Shown: positions 31,766 through 40,573 of the stretch, one piece after another | How the letters are laid out: each line of letters begins with the position of its first letter | Position numbering within the stretch: position 1 is the stretch's first letter | Assembly: GCA_902496275.1 (NCBI GenBank) | Contig: CABVAC010000013.1 | Coordinates: 1-44,279 of the forward strand | DNA length: 44,279 nucleotides | From: an uncultured Collinsella sp. | Lineage (GTDB): Bacteria > Actinomycetota > Coriobacteriia > Coriobacteriales > Coriobacteriaceae | Reading direction: 5' to 3' | Program-made: the position numbers and the translations under genes | The notes under the pieces: generated by a model | What the model was told of the DNA's origin: nothing | What the model saw: the letters and a program-made list of their open reading frames with translations, nothing else | Database searches by the model: none

Positions 31766-33319
31766 ATGGCACAGCGTCATCTTCCTGCACTCCTGATCAT
31801 CATGGATGGTTGCGGCCTTGCTCCGGCCGATGGCGAGAACGCCGTCGCCGCTGCCAAGACGCCCTTCCTTGATAGCCTGTACGAGAAGTACCCCCACACC
31901 ACGCTCGGCGCTTCGGGCGAGGACGTGGGTCTTCCCGATGGCCAGATGGGTAACTCCGAGGTGGGTCACCTCAACATCGGTGCCGGACGCATCGTGTTCC
32001 AGGAGCTTTCGCGCATCAACAACGCCATCAAGGACGGCTCCATCGCCAAGAACGAGGTTTTTGTCAAGGCTATGGACGACGTCAAGGCTGACGGCAAGAC
32101 CCTCCACCTCATGGGCCTTATGAGCCCTGGCGGTGTTCATTCTCATATGAACCACGTTGAGGCTCTGGTCAAGATGGCTGCCCAGCATGGCGTCAAGACC
32201 GTTCGTGTACACGCCTTTATGGACGGCCGCGACGTCGACCCGCAGTCCGGTGCCGGTTACATGAGTGAGTTCTGCGCCTTCCTGGCTAAGATCTCCGAGG
32301 AGACCGGTTGCGACGCACGCGTTGCCACCGTCTCGGGCCGTTATTGGGCCATGGACCGCGATAATCGTTGGGAGCGCATCCAGCGCGCCTACGACGTCAT
32401 GGTCAACGCGTCCGATGCTGATACCGACCCCGTTGCCGGTATCAAGGCCTACTACGAGAAGGATCCGCGCGGCGACGAGTTCGTCGAGCCCTTCGCTGCC
32501 CACAACGAGGGCATCCACGAGGGCGACGCGGCCATCTTCTTCAACTTCCGTCCCGACCGCGCTCGTCAGATGACCCGCGTGTTCACGGACAAGGAGTTCG
32601 ACGGCTTTGAGCGCGAGCAGATCAAGCTTTCTCACTTTGTGACGATGACCGAGTACGATCCGACGTTTGACGTCGAGGTCGCCTTCCCCAAGACGTTCCC
32701 CGAGAACGTCCTGGCCGACGTTATCGCCGCCAATGGCCTGAAGCAGCTGCACACCGCCGAGACCGAGAAGTACGCCCACGTGACGTTCTTCCTCAACGGC
32801 GGCATCGAGGAGCCCAAGGAGGGCGAGGAGCGCGTGCTCGTCGCTTCCCCCAAGGTCGCTACCTACGATCTGCAGCCCGAGATGAGCGCTCCCGAGGTGA
32901 CCGAGAAGCTTGTCGCCGCCATCAACGAGGATCGCGCTGATTTCTACATCGTGAACTTCGCGAACTGCGACATGGTTGGTCACACCGGTGTCTTCGACGC
33001 CGCCGTTAAGGCCGTCGAGGCTGTTGACGATGCTCTGTCCAAGGTTGTCCCGGCGATTCTCGCCAAGGGCGGCTTTGCGCTGATTACCGCCGACCACGGT
33101 AACGCCGATCACATGTTTGACGTTGCTTCCGACGGTTCCAAGCATCCGTTTACGGCTCACACCACCAACCGCGTGCCGTTCATCATTGTTGATGAGAAGG
33201 CACAGCTCACCGGTATCGAGGACGGCCGTCTTTCCGATATCGCTCCGACCATGCTCACCATGGCTGGTATTGAGCCTTCCGCCGAGATGACGGGCCGCGT
33301 GCTCGCCACCGAGGCCTAA
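31766..33319 (+). CDS. gpmI: 2,3-bisphosphoglycerate-independent phosphoglycerate mutase
   Basis: The 517-residue metalloenzyme of the alkaline-phosphatase superfamily interconverts 3- and 2-phosphoglycerate using two Mn ions. The catalytic Ser64 lies in GQMGNSEVGHLNIGAG, the N-terminal metal ligand is in IIMDG, and TADHGNADHM and SDIAPTML carry the C-terminal metal ligands and end motif. It starts 5 bases after tpiA with only a weak ribosome binding site, and is the last gene of the glycolytic unit before a strong terminator. Confidence 0.97.
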   Translation: MAQRHLPALLIIMDGCGLAPADGENAVAAAKTPFLDSLYEKYPHTTLGASGEDVGLPDGQMGNSEVGHLNIGAGRIVFQELSRINNAIKDGSIAKNEVFVKAMDDVKADGKTLHLMGLMSPGGVHSHMNHVEALVKMAAQHGVKTVRVHAFMDGRDVDPQSGAGYMSEFCAFLAKISEETGCDARVATVSGRYWAMDRDNRWERIQRAYDVMVNASDADTDPVAGIKAYYEKDPRGDEFVEPFAAHNEGIHEGDAAIFFNFRPDRARQMTRVFTDKEFDGFEREQIKLSHFVTMTEYDPTFDVEVAFPKTFPENVLADVIAANGLKQLHTAETEKYAHVTFFLNGGIEEPKEGEERVLVASPKVATYDLQPEMSAPEVTEKLVAAINEDRADFYIVNFANCDMVGHTGVFDAAVKAVEAVDDALSKVVPAILAKGGFALITADHGNADHMFDVASDGSKHPFTAHTTNRVPFIIVDEKAQLTGIEDGRLSDIAPTMLTMAGIEPSAEMTGRVLATEA

Positions 33320-33346
33320 TAGAAAACAAATACCGTTTTCTAGTAA

Positions 33347-33379
33347 GGGGGTTGTCCACAACCGGACAACCTCCTTTTT
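33347..33379 (+). terminator. Terminator of the pgk-tpiA-gpmI unit
   Basis: GGGGGTTGTCC (33347-33357) pairs with GGACAACCTCC (33364-33374) with one G-T pair, followed by TTTTT. A smaller AGAAAAC/GTTTTCT hairpin (33321-33341) lies just before it. Confidence 0.9.
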
Positions 33380-33483
33380 GGTATTTCTGCCATTTCCACC
33401 CCGTCCTTGAGTGGCAGGTAGGGGAGAGCGGGGGATTGTGGTACAGTACTGGAGTTTGAACTGTTCTATTAAGGAGCTTATCT

Positions 33484-33738
33484 ATGGGTCCGTTCCAGAT
33501 TCTTCTGTTTGTCGTTTGGGCTGTCTCTGCCGTGGCGCTGACGATTCTCGTCCTGATGCATTCCGGTAAGGGCACCGGCGTTTCGGATATGATCGCTAGC
33601 TCGCTGTATAACTCCAGCTCTGCCACGGGCGTCATGGAGCAGAACCTCGATCGCCTGACGGTAATTATGGCCGTTGTTTTTGCCGTGTGCGTCGTCCTGT
33701 GCATGTTCTTCTTCCCGCAGGGCATCGTCGGCTACTAA
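33484..33738 (+). CDS. secG: Preprotein translocase subunit SecG
   Basis: The 84-residue membrane protein is the small SecG subunit of the SecYEG protein-export channel. It has two hydrophobic segments (about 4-24 and 58-80) and between them the conserved cytoplasmic loop MHSGKGTGVSDM followed by EQNLDRLTVI, the SecG signature. ATG 33484 has AAGGAG 7 bases upstream. It lies downstream of the glycolytic genes, as secG does in many Actinobacteria, but terminators on both sides make it a separate unit. Confidence 0.95.
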   Translation: MGPFQILLFVVWAVSAVALTILVLMHSGKGTGVSDMIASSLYNSSSATGVMEQNLDRLTVIMAVVFAVCVVLCMFFFPQGIVGY

Positions 33739-33763
33739 GCATCGGCGTATATACGTTTGCAAT

Positions 33764-33790
33764 GGGTCTCGCAGGTGCGGGACCCTTTTT
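33764..33790 (+). terminator. Terminator after secG
   Basis: GGGTCTCGC (33764-33772) pairs with GCGGGACCC (33777-33785), loop AGGT, followed by TTTTT. Beyond it, up to 34031, about 240 bases hold no gene I can see and should contain the promoter of the next operon. Confidence 0.9.
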
Positions 33791-34031
33791 GTTTACATAT
33801 TTGTAACAGAGTCAAAATATCCCCACATACTTCGCCCAACTAAAGAAATTCTCGACCGTTAACCGGAATTAGCCCCAAATCGTGCATAAAATGCGCTACT
33901 GTATTGCGAAACGTTGGTCCGTTGTGCATAACCAGCCATAGCAGCGGGCGGCGTTTTGATGGTTCGGATCGGATTGTCTCGACATATGTCCGACTGAACA
34001 TTTCTTTGTCCTATCTCATAAGGAGGATGGC

Positions 34032-35708
34032 ATGGCTGATTCTATGTTCCACCAGCCCGTTATGGGTCGTCGCGCCTTTGTTGGCGGCACCCTCGCTGCG
34101 AGCTCCATGGCTTTTCTTGCCGCATGCGGCAAGAAGGGCGGCGACGCTTCCGGTTCTGAGTCCGGTTCGACGCTGAACTTCTACATCAACAACCCGGTCT
34201 GCATCGACCCCTACAATGTCCAGGAGGACCAGGGCACTCAGGTCGAGTACCAGCTCTTTGACGCTCTGACCTCTTATGACGCCGAGAAGGGCGAGATCGT
34301 TCCGCTGGCTTGCGAGTCCTTTGAGGCCAACGACGACGCCACCGAGTTTACCTTCAAGATCAAGAAGGCCAAGTTCCACAACGGTGACGACGTTACCTCC
34401 AAGTCCTTCAAGCTCGGTTGGGAGCGTCTGGTCAACACCAAGTCGGCCATCGCTACCGAGTACGGCCCTTCCGAGGTCTCCTATCACCTTTCCATGGTCG
34501 AGGGCTATGACGACCTGCTTGCCGGTAACGCTACCGAGCTCAGCGGTGTTACTTGCCCCGACGATGAGACCCTCGTCGTCAAGCTGTCTTCCGCTTACGC
34601 CGACTTCCCCTTCGTTGCCTCTCACCCGGCTCTGGCCCCGGTTCCCGAGTGCGCCGAGTCCGATGTCAAGAGCTTCTACCTTGCACCGGTCGGTAACGGC
34701 CCGTTCATGATGGACGGCAAGTGGGAGGATGGTCAGGAGATCAACCTCAAGAAGTTCGACGATTACTATGGCGACAAGGCCAAGATCGATGGCATCCACT
34801 TCCAGGTCATCAAGGACATGGAGACCGCTTACAAGGAGTTCCAGGCCGGTAACCTCGATGTCTGCGACGTTCCCGTTGCTCAGATCGACGCTGCCAAGAA
34901 GGATCGCGGTGTGTCCAAGGACGGCTACACCATGGGTGACGGCGAGCGCATGCTGCTCGGCGCCGAGCCTTCCACCTACTACCTGACCTGCAACAACACG
35001 GCCGAGCCGTTCAACAACGCCGACCTGCGCAGGGGTATCTCCCTGGCCATCAACCGTGAGGCCATCTGCAAGACCATCTTCAAGGGTACCCGTACCCCTG
35101 CCGACGGCATTGTTCCTCCGGGCATCGATGGCTACAAGGAGGGCGCATGGGAGTTCTGCGCCTACGACGTCGACAAGGCTAACGAGTACCTCGACAAGGT
35201 TGCTCCCGCTGGCGCTAACGGCGATCGTGGCATTAACGTGACTCTGTCCTACAACCAGGACGGTGGCCACAAGGAGATCATGGAGTCCATCATCGGCGAC
35301 CTCGCCAAGGTTGGCGTTACCGCTGTCTCCGATACCCCCGAGTGGTCTGCCCTGCTCGAGCAGTATCAGAACTTTAACTATCAGTTCGGTCGTCTGGGTT
35401 GGATTGCTGACTACCCGATCATGGACAACTTCCTGTATCCGCTGTTCCACTCCGACTCCCTCGGTGGCGACAACCGCTCTGGTTACAACAACCCCGAGTT
35501 CGACGCCAAGGTCGATGAGGCCCGTACCACGGTTGACGACGAAGAGCGCGTCGCTAAGATGCAGGAGGCCGATGCAATGGTCGCTGCCGACTGCCCGGTC
35601 ATCCCGGTGATGTTCTACACGCACACCATCGCCGGCTCCGATCGCATCAAGCACCTCTATGTCGATCCGCAGAAGCACGCCGATCTGGGTACCGCTGAGC
35701 TCGCCTAA
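34032..35708 (+). CDS. oppA: Oligopeptide ABC transporter substrate-binding lipoprotein
   Basis: A 558-residue family 5 extracellular solute-binding protein. The N terminus has GRRAFVGG (twin-arginine-like), a hydrophobic core and the lipobox LAAC with Cys32, so it is exported and lipid-anchored. The mature part shows OppA-like features: the early DPYNVQEDQG segment, FKIKKAKFHNGDDVTSKSF, and the late YPLFHSDSLGGDNRSGYNNPEFD region typical of oligopeptide-binding proteins. ATG 34032 has AAGGAGG 5 bases upstream. The four downstream genes give a complete OppBCDF set, so peptide uptake is the likely role. A hairpin separates it from oppB. Confidence 0.92.
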   Translation: MADSMFHQPVMGRRAFVGGTLAASSMAFLAACGKKGGDASGSESGSTLNFYINNPVCIDPYNVQEDQGTQVEYQLFDALTSYDAEKGEIVPLACESFEANDDATEFTFKIKKAKFHNGDDVTSKSFKLGWERLVNTKSAIATEYGPSEVSYHLSMVEGYDDLLAGNATELSGVTCPDDETLVVKLSSAYADFPFVASHPALAPVPECAESDVKSFYLAPVGNGPFMMDGKWEDGQEINLKKFDDYYGDKAKIDGIHFQVIKDMETAYKEFQAGNLDVCDVPVAQIDAAKKDRGVSKDGYTMGDGERMLLGAEPSTYYLTCNNTAEPFNNADLRRGISLAINREAICKTIFKGTRTPADGIVPPGIDGYKEGAWEFCAYDVDKANEYLDKVAPAGANGDRGINVTLSYNQDGGHKEIMESIIGDLAKVGVTAVSDTPEWSALLEQYQNFNYQFGRLGWIADYPIMDNFLYPLFHSDSLGGDNRSGYNNPEFDAKVDEARTTVDDEERVAKMQEADAMVAADCPVIPVMFYTHTIAGSDRIKHLYVDPQKHADLGTAELA

Positions 35709-35804
35709 GAGTTTGCAGCTTCCGTGAGGGTCAAGTATTTACGTAGACCTCATGGGAAACATACAGTTCTCCCTAACCTGGGGTAAACTGGCTGATGGTA
35801 ATTT

Positions 35805-35834
35805 TGGGATGCCGGTCTGGCGATCGGCATCCCA
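35805..35834 (+). terminator. Intercistronic hairpin after oppA
   Basis: TGGGATGCCG (35805-35814) pairs perfectly with CGGCATCCCA (35825-35834) around a 10-base loop; only TTT follows. It lies 30 bases before oppB. Like the hairpin at 17741-17774 in the other transporter operon, it probably lowers permease expression relative to the binding protein. Confidence 0.6.
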
Positions 35835-35864
35835 TTTAGGTTAATCCCTAGATAGGGGAGTGGT

Positions 35865-36902
35865 ATGGGTAAGTACATCGTTAAACGTGTGCTTCAGTTC
35901 ATCCCGGTGTTTTTGGGCGTTACGCTGATTTTGTTCGCCCTCCAGAATATCGTGCCGGGAGATCCGATCAAGCTGATCGGTGGAGACAAGGCTCTGTCCC
36001 CCGAGGTGGAGCTTCAGCTTCGCGTCCGCTATCACCTGGTCCAGTCGGACGAGGACGGCAACGCGATCCTTGACGAGAACGGCGACCCCGTTCAAACGTC
36101 GCTCGTGGACCGTTACTTGTATTACATGAACGGCCTGCTTCATGGCGATCTGGGCAATTCGTATCAGCGCAAGCTGCCGGTTACGGAAATCTTTGCCCAG
36201 AAGTATCCGTATACGGTCAAACTTGCCGCGTGCGCCATCGTGCTCGAGGCAATTATGGGTATCGGTGCGGGTATCATTTCGGCGGTAAAGCGTTATTCCT
36301 TCTGGGATATTTTGGTAACGCTCACCACGTCGATCCTCGTTGCCGTCCCGGCCTTCTGGCTCGGTATGTTGCTGCAACTGTTCTTTGGCGTCATTCTCAA
36401 GGACGCCACGGGCGGTGCATTCTCCATGCCGATCTCGGGTGCCGGCGGTGCCAGCTCTCAGTATCAGGATTGGATGCACTATGTGCTTCCGACCATTACG
36501 CTGGCTTCGGTTTCGACCGCTTATGCTGCCCGCATTATGCGCTCGCAGCTGCTTGACGTCATGAACCAGGATTACATCCGTACGGCAAAAGCCAAGGGTC
36601 TCTCCAATCGCGCGATCATCATCAAGCATGCGCTTAAGAATGCACTTATCCCCGTCGTTACCTATATTGGTGTCGACTTTGGCGGCATGCTTTCGGGCGC
36701 CATCCTGACCGAGACGGTCTTTAACTGGCCCGGTATCGGCTATGAGGTCTATCGCGCCATTAGCATGCGTGACTGGCCCATCGTTATGGGCGGCGTTACG
36801 CTCATCGTCGTCGTCGTCATGGTGATCAACCTGCTCGTCGACATTAGCTATGCATTCCTCGACCCGCGCATCCGCCTTGGCGGTCCGTCGGATAAGGCCT
36901 AA
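35865..36902 (+). CDS. oppB: Oligopeptide ABC transporter permease OppB
   Basis: A 345-residue inner-membrane permease. The N-terminal helix IVKRVLQFIPVFLGVTLILFAL and the following NIVPGDPIKLIGGDKALSPE are typical of OppB/DppB. The large outer loop contains an insert of about 20 residues (VQSDEDGNAILDENGDPVQT). The coupling loop RTAKAKGLSNRAIIIKHALKNALI meets the ATPase. The start ATG 35865 has AGGGGAG upstream. oppC follows 14 bases after its stop. Confidence 0.93.
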   Translation: MGKYIVKRVLQFIPVFLGVTLILFALQNIVPGDPIKLIGGDKALSPEVELQLRVRYHLVQSDEDGNAILDENGDPVQTSLVDRYLYYMNGLLHGDLGNSYQRKLPVTEIFAQKYPYTVKLAACAIVLEAIMGIGAGIISAVKRYSFWDILVTLTTSILVAVPAFWLGMLLQLFFGVILKDATGGAFSMPISGAGGASSQYQDWMHYVLPTITLASVSTAYAARIMRSQLLDVMNQDYIRTAKAKGLSNRAIIIKHALKNALIPVVTYIGVDFGGMLSGAILTETVFNWPGIGYEVYRAISMRDWPIVMGGVTLIVVVVMVINLLVDISYAFLDPRIRLGGPSDKA

Positions 36903-36916
36903 GGGAGGTACGTCTC

Positions 36917-37852
36917 ATGCAGGAAACTGATTCTCAGTCTCAGGAGCAGGCTACCGCCACCAAGGCCGCATCTGCTCCCGCCAAGTCCCGCACGCTGTGG
37001 GGCGACGCTTTTAAGCGTCTTCGTAAGAACAAGCTCGCCGTTATCGGTGTCTGCTGGATCATCATCGTCGTTGTGGTTGCCCTGACCGCAGATCTGTGGG
37101 CTAAGCCCTGGCTCGGTTCGCCGACGGCTTCCGACTCGACCACCATGGCCCAGACGTCGCTGATGGCTCCGTGTGCAGAGCACCCGTTTGGCACCGACGC
37201 CCTTGGTCGTGACATTCTCGTTCGCGTTATCTACGGTGCACGTGTTTCGCTTTCCGTCGGTATTATGGCCACTGCGATCTCCACGGTGATTGGTCTGGTC
37301 ATGGGTGCCCTAGCCGGTTTCTACGGCGGCATCTGGGATACGATCATCATGCGCTGCGCGGATATCTTCCTGGCATTCCCGTACGTGCTTTTCGTTGTCG
37401 CCATGATCGCCGTTATCGGCCGTGGTCTTCAGAATGTCTTTTTTGCCATCGGCATTCTTGGCTGGCCTTCGATTGCGCGCGTCTTCCGCTCTGCAATCTT
37501 GACGGTCAAGGAAAACGATTATGTTGACGCTGCGCGCGCGATGGGTGCATCTGATGCTCGTATCGTCGTGCGTCACATCTTCCCGAACTCCGTCGCCTCC
37601 ATTGTGGTCTACGCGACCATGAACATTGGTGGCGCCATTCTGACCGAGTCCGCTCTGTCCTTCCTCGGCATGGGCGTTATTCCGCCTACGCCTTCGTGGG
37701 GCTCCATGATTCAGGACGGTCAGCAGTATCTTCTGACTGCTCCCTGGATGATGATCATGCCCGGTCTGGCAATTCTCTCGACGGTGCTCGCCTTCACCCT
37801 GCTGGGTGACGGTCTGCGCGACGCCCTCGACGTCAAGATGAAGGACGCATAA
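36917..37852 (+). CDS. oppC: Oligopeptide ABC transporter permease OppC
   Basis: A 311-residue permease of the OppC/DppC type. A cytoplasmic N-terminal stretch of about 30 residues rich in Ala, Gln and Lys precedes the first helix. The HPFGTDALGRDILVRVIYGARVSL motif after the first helix, about six membrane segments, and the coupling loop DYVDAARAMGASDARIVVRHIFPN are all present. ATG 36917 follows GGGAGG by 8 bases. It ends 2 bases before oppD. Unlike the related subunit at 18796-20811, it is not fused to an ATPase. Confidence 0.93.
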   Translation: MQETDSQSQEQATATKAASAPAKSRTLWGDAFKRLRKNKLAVIGVCWIIIVVVVALTADLWAKPWLGSPTASDSTTMAQTSLMAPCAEHPFGTDALGRDILVRVIYGARVSLSVGIMATAISTVIGLVMGALAGFYGGIWDTIIMRCADIFLAFPYVLFVVAMIAVIGRGLQNVFFAIGILGWPSIARVFRSAILTVKENDYVDAARAMGASDARIVVRHIFPNSVASIVVYATMNIGGAILTESALSFLGMGVIPPTPSWGSMIQDGQQYLLTAPWMMIMPGLAILSTVLAFTLLGDGLRDALDVKMKDA

Positions 37853-37854
37853 GG

Positions 37855-38946
37855 ATGAAGAAGAACAAGAACTATGTGGACCTGAAGGACCAGCCGGTTC
37901 CCGAGGGCCAGCATCTGCTCGAGGTCGATGACCTTAAGATGTATTTCCACACCGAGGATGGCGTTGTTCGCGCTGTCGACGGTGTCTCCTACACGCTCGA
38001 TCGCGGCGAGACCCTGGGCGTCGTCGGTGAGTCCGGCTCCGGTAAGTCCGTGACCGCCATGACCATCATGGGTCTTATCTCGATGCCTCCGGGAAAGATC
38101 GAGGGCGGCGACGTTCGCTATCGCGGTCGTTCTATCCTCGAGATGACCGAGGAAGAGATGCAGCACATTCGCGGTAACGACATCGCGATGATCTTCCAGG
38201 ATCCTATGACCTCCTTGAACCCGGTCTATAAGATCGGCAAGCAGGTGGGCGAGGGTCTTCGTCTGCACCGCGGCTACTCCAAGCAGGAGGCGCTCAAGCG
38301 TGCCACCGAGCTTTTGGACCTCGTTGGTATTCCCGAGCCCGAGAAGCGCGTCAATGAGTATCCGCACCAGTTCTCTGGCGGTATGCGTCAGCGCGTCATG
38401 ATTGCCATGGCTCTTGCCTGCGATCCCGATATTTTGATTGCCGACGAGCCCACGACTGCCCTGGACGTTACCATTCAGGCTCAGATTATTGAGCTTATGC
38501 AGGAAATGCAGGAGAAGAACGGCAACGCCATCATCATGATCACCCATGACCTGGGCGTTGTCGCTGATATGGCCGACAAGATCATGGTTATGTACGCCGG
38601 CCGTCCCGTCGAGTTCGGTACTGCTGAGGAAATCTTCTACGAGAGCCGCCACCCCTACACCTGGGGCCTTATCCGCTCCATCCCGGAGCAGGCCATCGAT
38701 GAGAAGAAGCCGCTTACGCCGATTCATGGCAACCCGCCTTCGCTCATGAACCTGCCCGAGGGCTGCGTGTTCTCTCCTCGCTGCCCCTATGCGACGGATA
38801 AGTGCCGCAAGCAGCGCCCCGAGCGTTTTGTTACCGAGTCTGGTCACTATTCTGCGTGCCACTACGCTGGCGACCCCGAGTTCCTCAAGAACGCTCCTGT
38901 GACGTCCCGTACGCGCAAGGATTCCAAGAAGGGAGGCGAGGCGTAA
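37855..38946 (+). CDS. oppD: Oligopeptide ABC transporter ATPase OppD
   Basis: A 363-residue ATPase with Walker A GESGSGKSVT, signature FSGGMRQRV, Walker B LIADEPTTALDVTI and H-loop THDLGVV. The C-terminal oligopeptide-transporter domain is complete with its cysteines: GCVFSPRCPYATDKC and then SGHYSACH. In a few homologues these bind an Fe-S cluster. ATG 37855 overlaps no gene but is only 2 bases after the oppC stop. The stop TAA shares a base with the oppF start. Confidence 0.95.
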   Translation: MKKNKNYVDLKDQPVPEGQHLLEVDDLKMYFHTEDGVVRAVDGVSYTLDRGETLGVVGESGSGKSVTAMTIMGLISMPPGKIEGGDVRYRGRSILEMTEEEMQHIRGNDIAMIFQDPMTSLNPVYKIGKQVGEGLRLHRGYSKQEALKRATELLDLVGIPEPEKRVNEYPHQFSGGMRQRVMIAMALACDPDILIADEPTTALDVTIQAQIIELMQEMQEKNGNAIIMITHDLGVVADMADKIMVMYAGRPVEFGTAEEIFYESRHPYTWGLIRSIPEQAIDEKKPLTPIHGNPPSLMNLPEGCVFSPRCPYATDKCRKQRPERFVTESGHYSACHYAGDPEFLKNAPVTSRTRKDSKKGGEA

Positions 38947-39974
38947 TGGCAGATACCAACGAGCGTACTCCGCTGCTGAAGGTCGAGCACCTCTCTAAGG
39001 AGTTCCCCGCTGAGTCCGGCATGTTCGCCAAGCGCTTCTCCAAGCGTGTCGTCTCTGCTGTAAATGACATCTCTTTTGAGATTTATCCTGGCGAGACCTT
39101 CGGTCTGGTTGGCGAGTCTGGTTGCGGTAAGTCCACCACGGGCCGTACTATCATGCGCCTGACCAAGCCGACCGCCGGTAAGGTGTTCTTCCAGGGTAAA
39201 GATGTTGCCGAGATGAGCAAGCATGAGATCAAGGACATGCGTCGCGAGATGCAGTTTATCTTCCAAGATCCTTATGCTTCGCTCAACCCTCGTATGACCA
39301 TCGGTGAGATCGTCTCCGAGCCCATGACCATTCACGGCGTGGGCACCAAGGAGGAACGCATTGAGCGCGTCCGCGAGCTTCTCGACGTTGTCGGACTGAA
39401 CCCCGAGCACATCAACCGTTATCCTCATGAGTTCTCCGGCGGTCAGCGTCAGCGTGTCGGCATCGCCCGCGCGTTCGCTTTGAAGCCCAAGCTGATCATC
39501 TGCGACGAGCCGGTTTCCGCTTTGGATGTGTCCATTCAGGCCCAGGTTCTGAACCTGCTCAAGGAACTCCAGGACAAGTTCGGTACCGCGTATCTGTTTA
39601 TCGCTCACGACCTGTCCGTCGTGCAGCACATTTCCGATCGCGTTGCCGTTATGTATCTGGGTAAGATGGTTGAGGTTTCGGACTGGAAGACGCTCTATAG
39701 CGAGCCTCACCATCCGTACACGCAGTCGCTGCTGTCTGCCGTGCCGGTTCCCGATCCGGATATCCAGAAGACCCGTAAGCGCATCATCCTCGCCGGCGAT
39801 CCGCCGTCACCGTTGGATCCGCCGACCGGTTGTCGTTTTCACACTCGCTGCCCGATCGCGCAGGGCATCTGCTCTGAGAAGCTTCCCGAGTTTAAGGAAG
39901 TCGCACCGGGCCACTGCTGCGCCTGCCACTTCGCGGAGCCGTTCCCGATCAAGGAATCGCACATCGACCTGTAG
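38946..39974 (+). CDS. oppF: Oligopeptide ABC transporter ATPase OppF
   Basis: A 342-residue ATPase with Walker A GESGCGKSTT, signature FSGGQRQRVGIARA, Walker B LIICDEPVSALDVS and H-loop AHDLSVV. The C-terminal cysteine domain is present (GCRFHTRCPIAQGIC, then GHCCACH). It starts at ATG 38946 within TAATG, overlapping oppD by one base, with GGGAGGCG upstream; the open frame upstream to 38802 lies within oppD. It closes the operon and is followed by the large palindrome at 39991. Confidence 0.95.
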   Translation: MADTNERTPLLKVEHLSKEFPAESGMFAKRFSKRVVSAVNDISFEIYPGETFGLVGESGCGKSTTGRTIMRLTKPTAGKVFFQGKDVAEMSKHEIKDMRREMQFIFQDPYASLNPRMTIGEIVSEPMTIHGVGTKEERIERVRELLDVVGLNPEHINRYPHEFSGGQRQRVGIARAFALKPKLIICDEPVSALDVSIQAQVLNLLKELQDKFGTAYLFIAHDLSVVQHISDRVAVMYLGKMVEVSDWKTLYSEPHHPYTQSLLSAVPVPDPDIQKTRKRIILAGDPPSPLDPPTGCRFHTRCPIAQGICSEKLPEFKEVAPGHCCACHFAEPFPIKESHIDL

Positions 39975-39990
39975 TCGGTTGTTCTCGTCC

Positions 39991-40122
39991 GGGCCCGTGC
40001 TGGACTTAGTTTTCAGAACGTCCTCGACCATGGAAACCCCCTTATCCTGCTCCTTCGGAGCCGCGGATAAGGGGGTTTCCTGGTCTGCGGAATGTTCTGA
40101 AAACTAAGTCCAGCGCGGGCCC
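39991..40122. repeat. Very long inverted repeat after oppF
   Basis: Arms 39991-40019 and 40094-40122 (29 bases each) match at 28 of 29 positions, the exception being a G-T pair. A second pair of arms, GGAAACCCCCTTATCC (40032-40047) and its perfect complement (40065-40080), lies inside, and the tip contains GCTCC/GGAGC. Unpaired internal segments of 12 and 13 bases separate the two stems. No coding capacity and no T run after it. Confidence 0.85.
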
Positions 40123-40188
40123 TGCGGCAACGCGGCAGGGAGGGGTGCGATTCCTTGATCGCTCACTTAATCTAATAGGAAAGTTAGT

Positions 40189-40219
40189 GAGGCCGGAGCT
40201 TTAGCTCCGGCCTCTTTAT
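40189..40219 (+). terminator. Strong terminator downstream of the opp operon
   Basis: GAGGCCGGAGCT (40189-40200) pairs perfectly with AGCTCCGGCCTC (40203-40214) and is followed by TTTATATA. A further hairpin, GGCTCGGC-AAA-GCCGAGCC, follows at 40225-40243 without a T run. Confidence 0.85.
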
Positions 40220-40304
40220 ATAAGGGCTCGGCAAAGCCGAGCCACCAAATTTGCATCAGCCCCCAGAACATGTTTGAGAACTGTGCCTGAAGTATGTATC
40301 TGCA

Positions 40305-40429
40305 GGCCCCGAATCGGTGTTGCCTCCCGGCGCATTCCGCAGGGGGAGCGATATTTTGCAGCACGAAGTGCGTAGCAAAATATCGCTCATGCCCGAGGAC
40401 GCGCCGGGAGGCAACACCGATTCGGGGCC
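40305..40429. repeat. Very long near-perfect palindrome between opp and tRNA-Leu
   Basis: Outer arms 40305-40333 and 40401-40429 are 29-base perfect complements. Inner arms AGCGATATTTTGC (40347-40359) and its perfect complement (40375-40387) follow, and GCAC-GAA-GTGC forms the tip. The unpaired segments between outer and inner arms are 13 bases on each side, so the element is symmetric. It is intergenic, codes for nothing I recognise, and its sequence is unrelated to the palindrome at 39991. Confidence 0.9.
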
Positions 40430-40467
40430 GGACACACGGATCTACCTGCGCATTTACAAATTCGTAA

Positions 40468-40516
40468 ACTTTTTTGAAAAAAGTGCTTGCACAGTTCTCG
40501 AATCATAGGTTAATAT
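40468..40516 (+). promoter_or_regulatory. Promoter of tRNA-Leu with palindromic upstream tract
   Basis: TTGCAC (40487-40492) and TAATAT (40511-40516) form a -35/-10 pair with an 18-base spacer. Directly upstream lies ACTTTTTTGAAAAAAGT (40468-40484), a perfect 17-base palindrome. Almost the same tract precedes the tRNA-Gly promoter at 43939. Confidence 0.75.
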
Positions 40517-40573
40517 CTTCCTCGTTGAACGCGCGGGTCGAACAAAACGAACCGCGAATCAACAACATAGCAT

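Noticed and set aside
33788..33805. TTTACATATTTGTAA stretch after secG as a regulator site
   Set aside because: Only the outer four bases are symmetric (TTAC and GTAA), and such AT-rich partial symmetry is expected by chance in an intergenic region.
40317..40508. Short open frame across the long palindrome before tRNA-Leu
   Set aside because: It lies inside the inverted repeat and the tRNA promoter, and the product has no recognisable feature.
39975..40573. CRISPR array or insertion sequence in the 600-base gap
   Set aside because: There are no regularly spaced direct repeats and no transposase. The repeats are inverted and each pair is unique.
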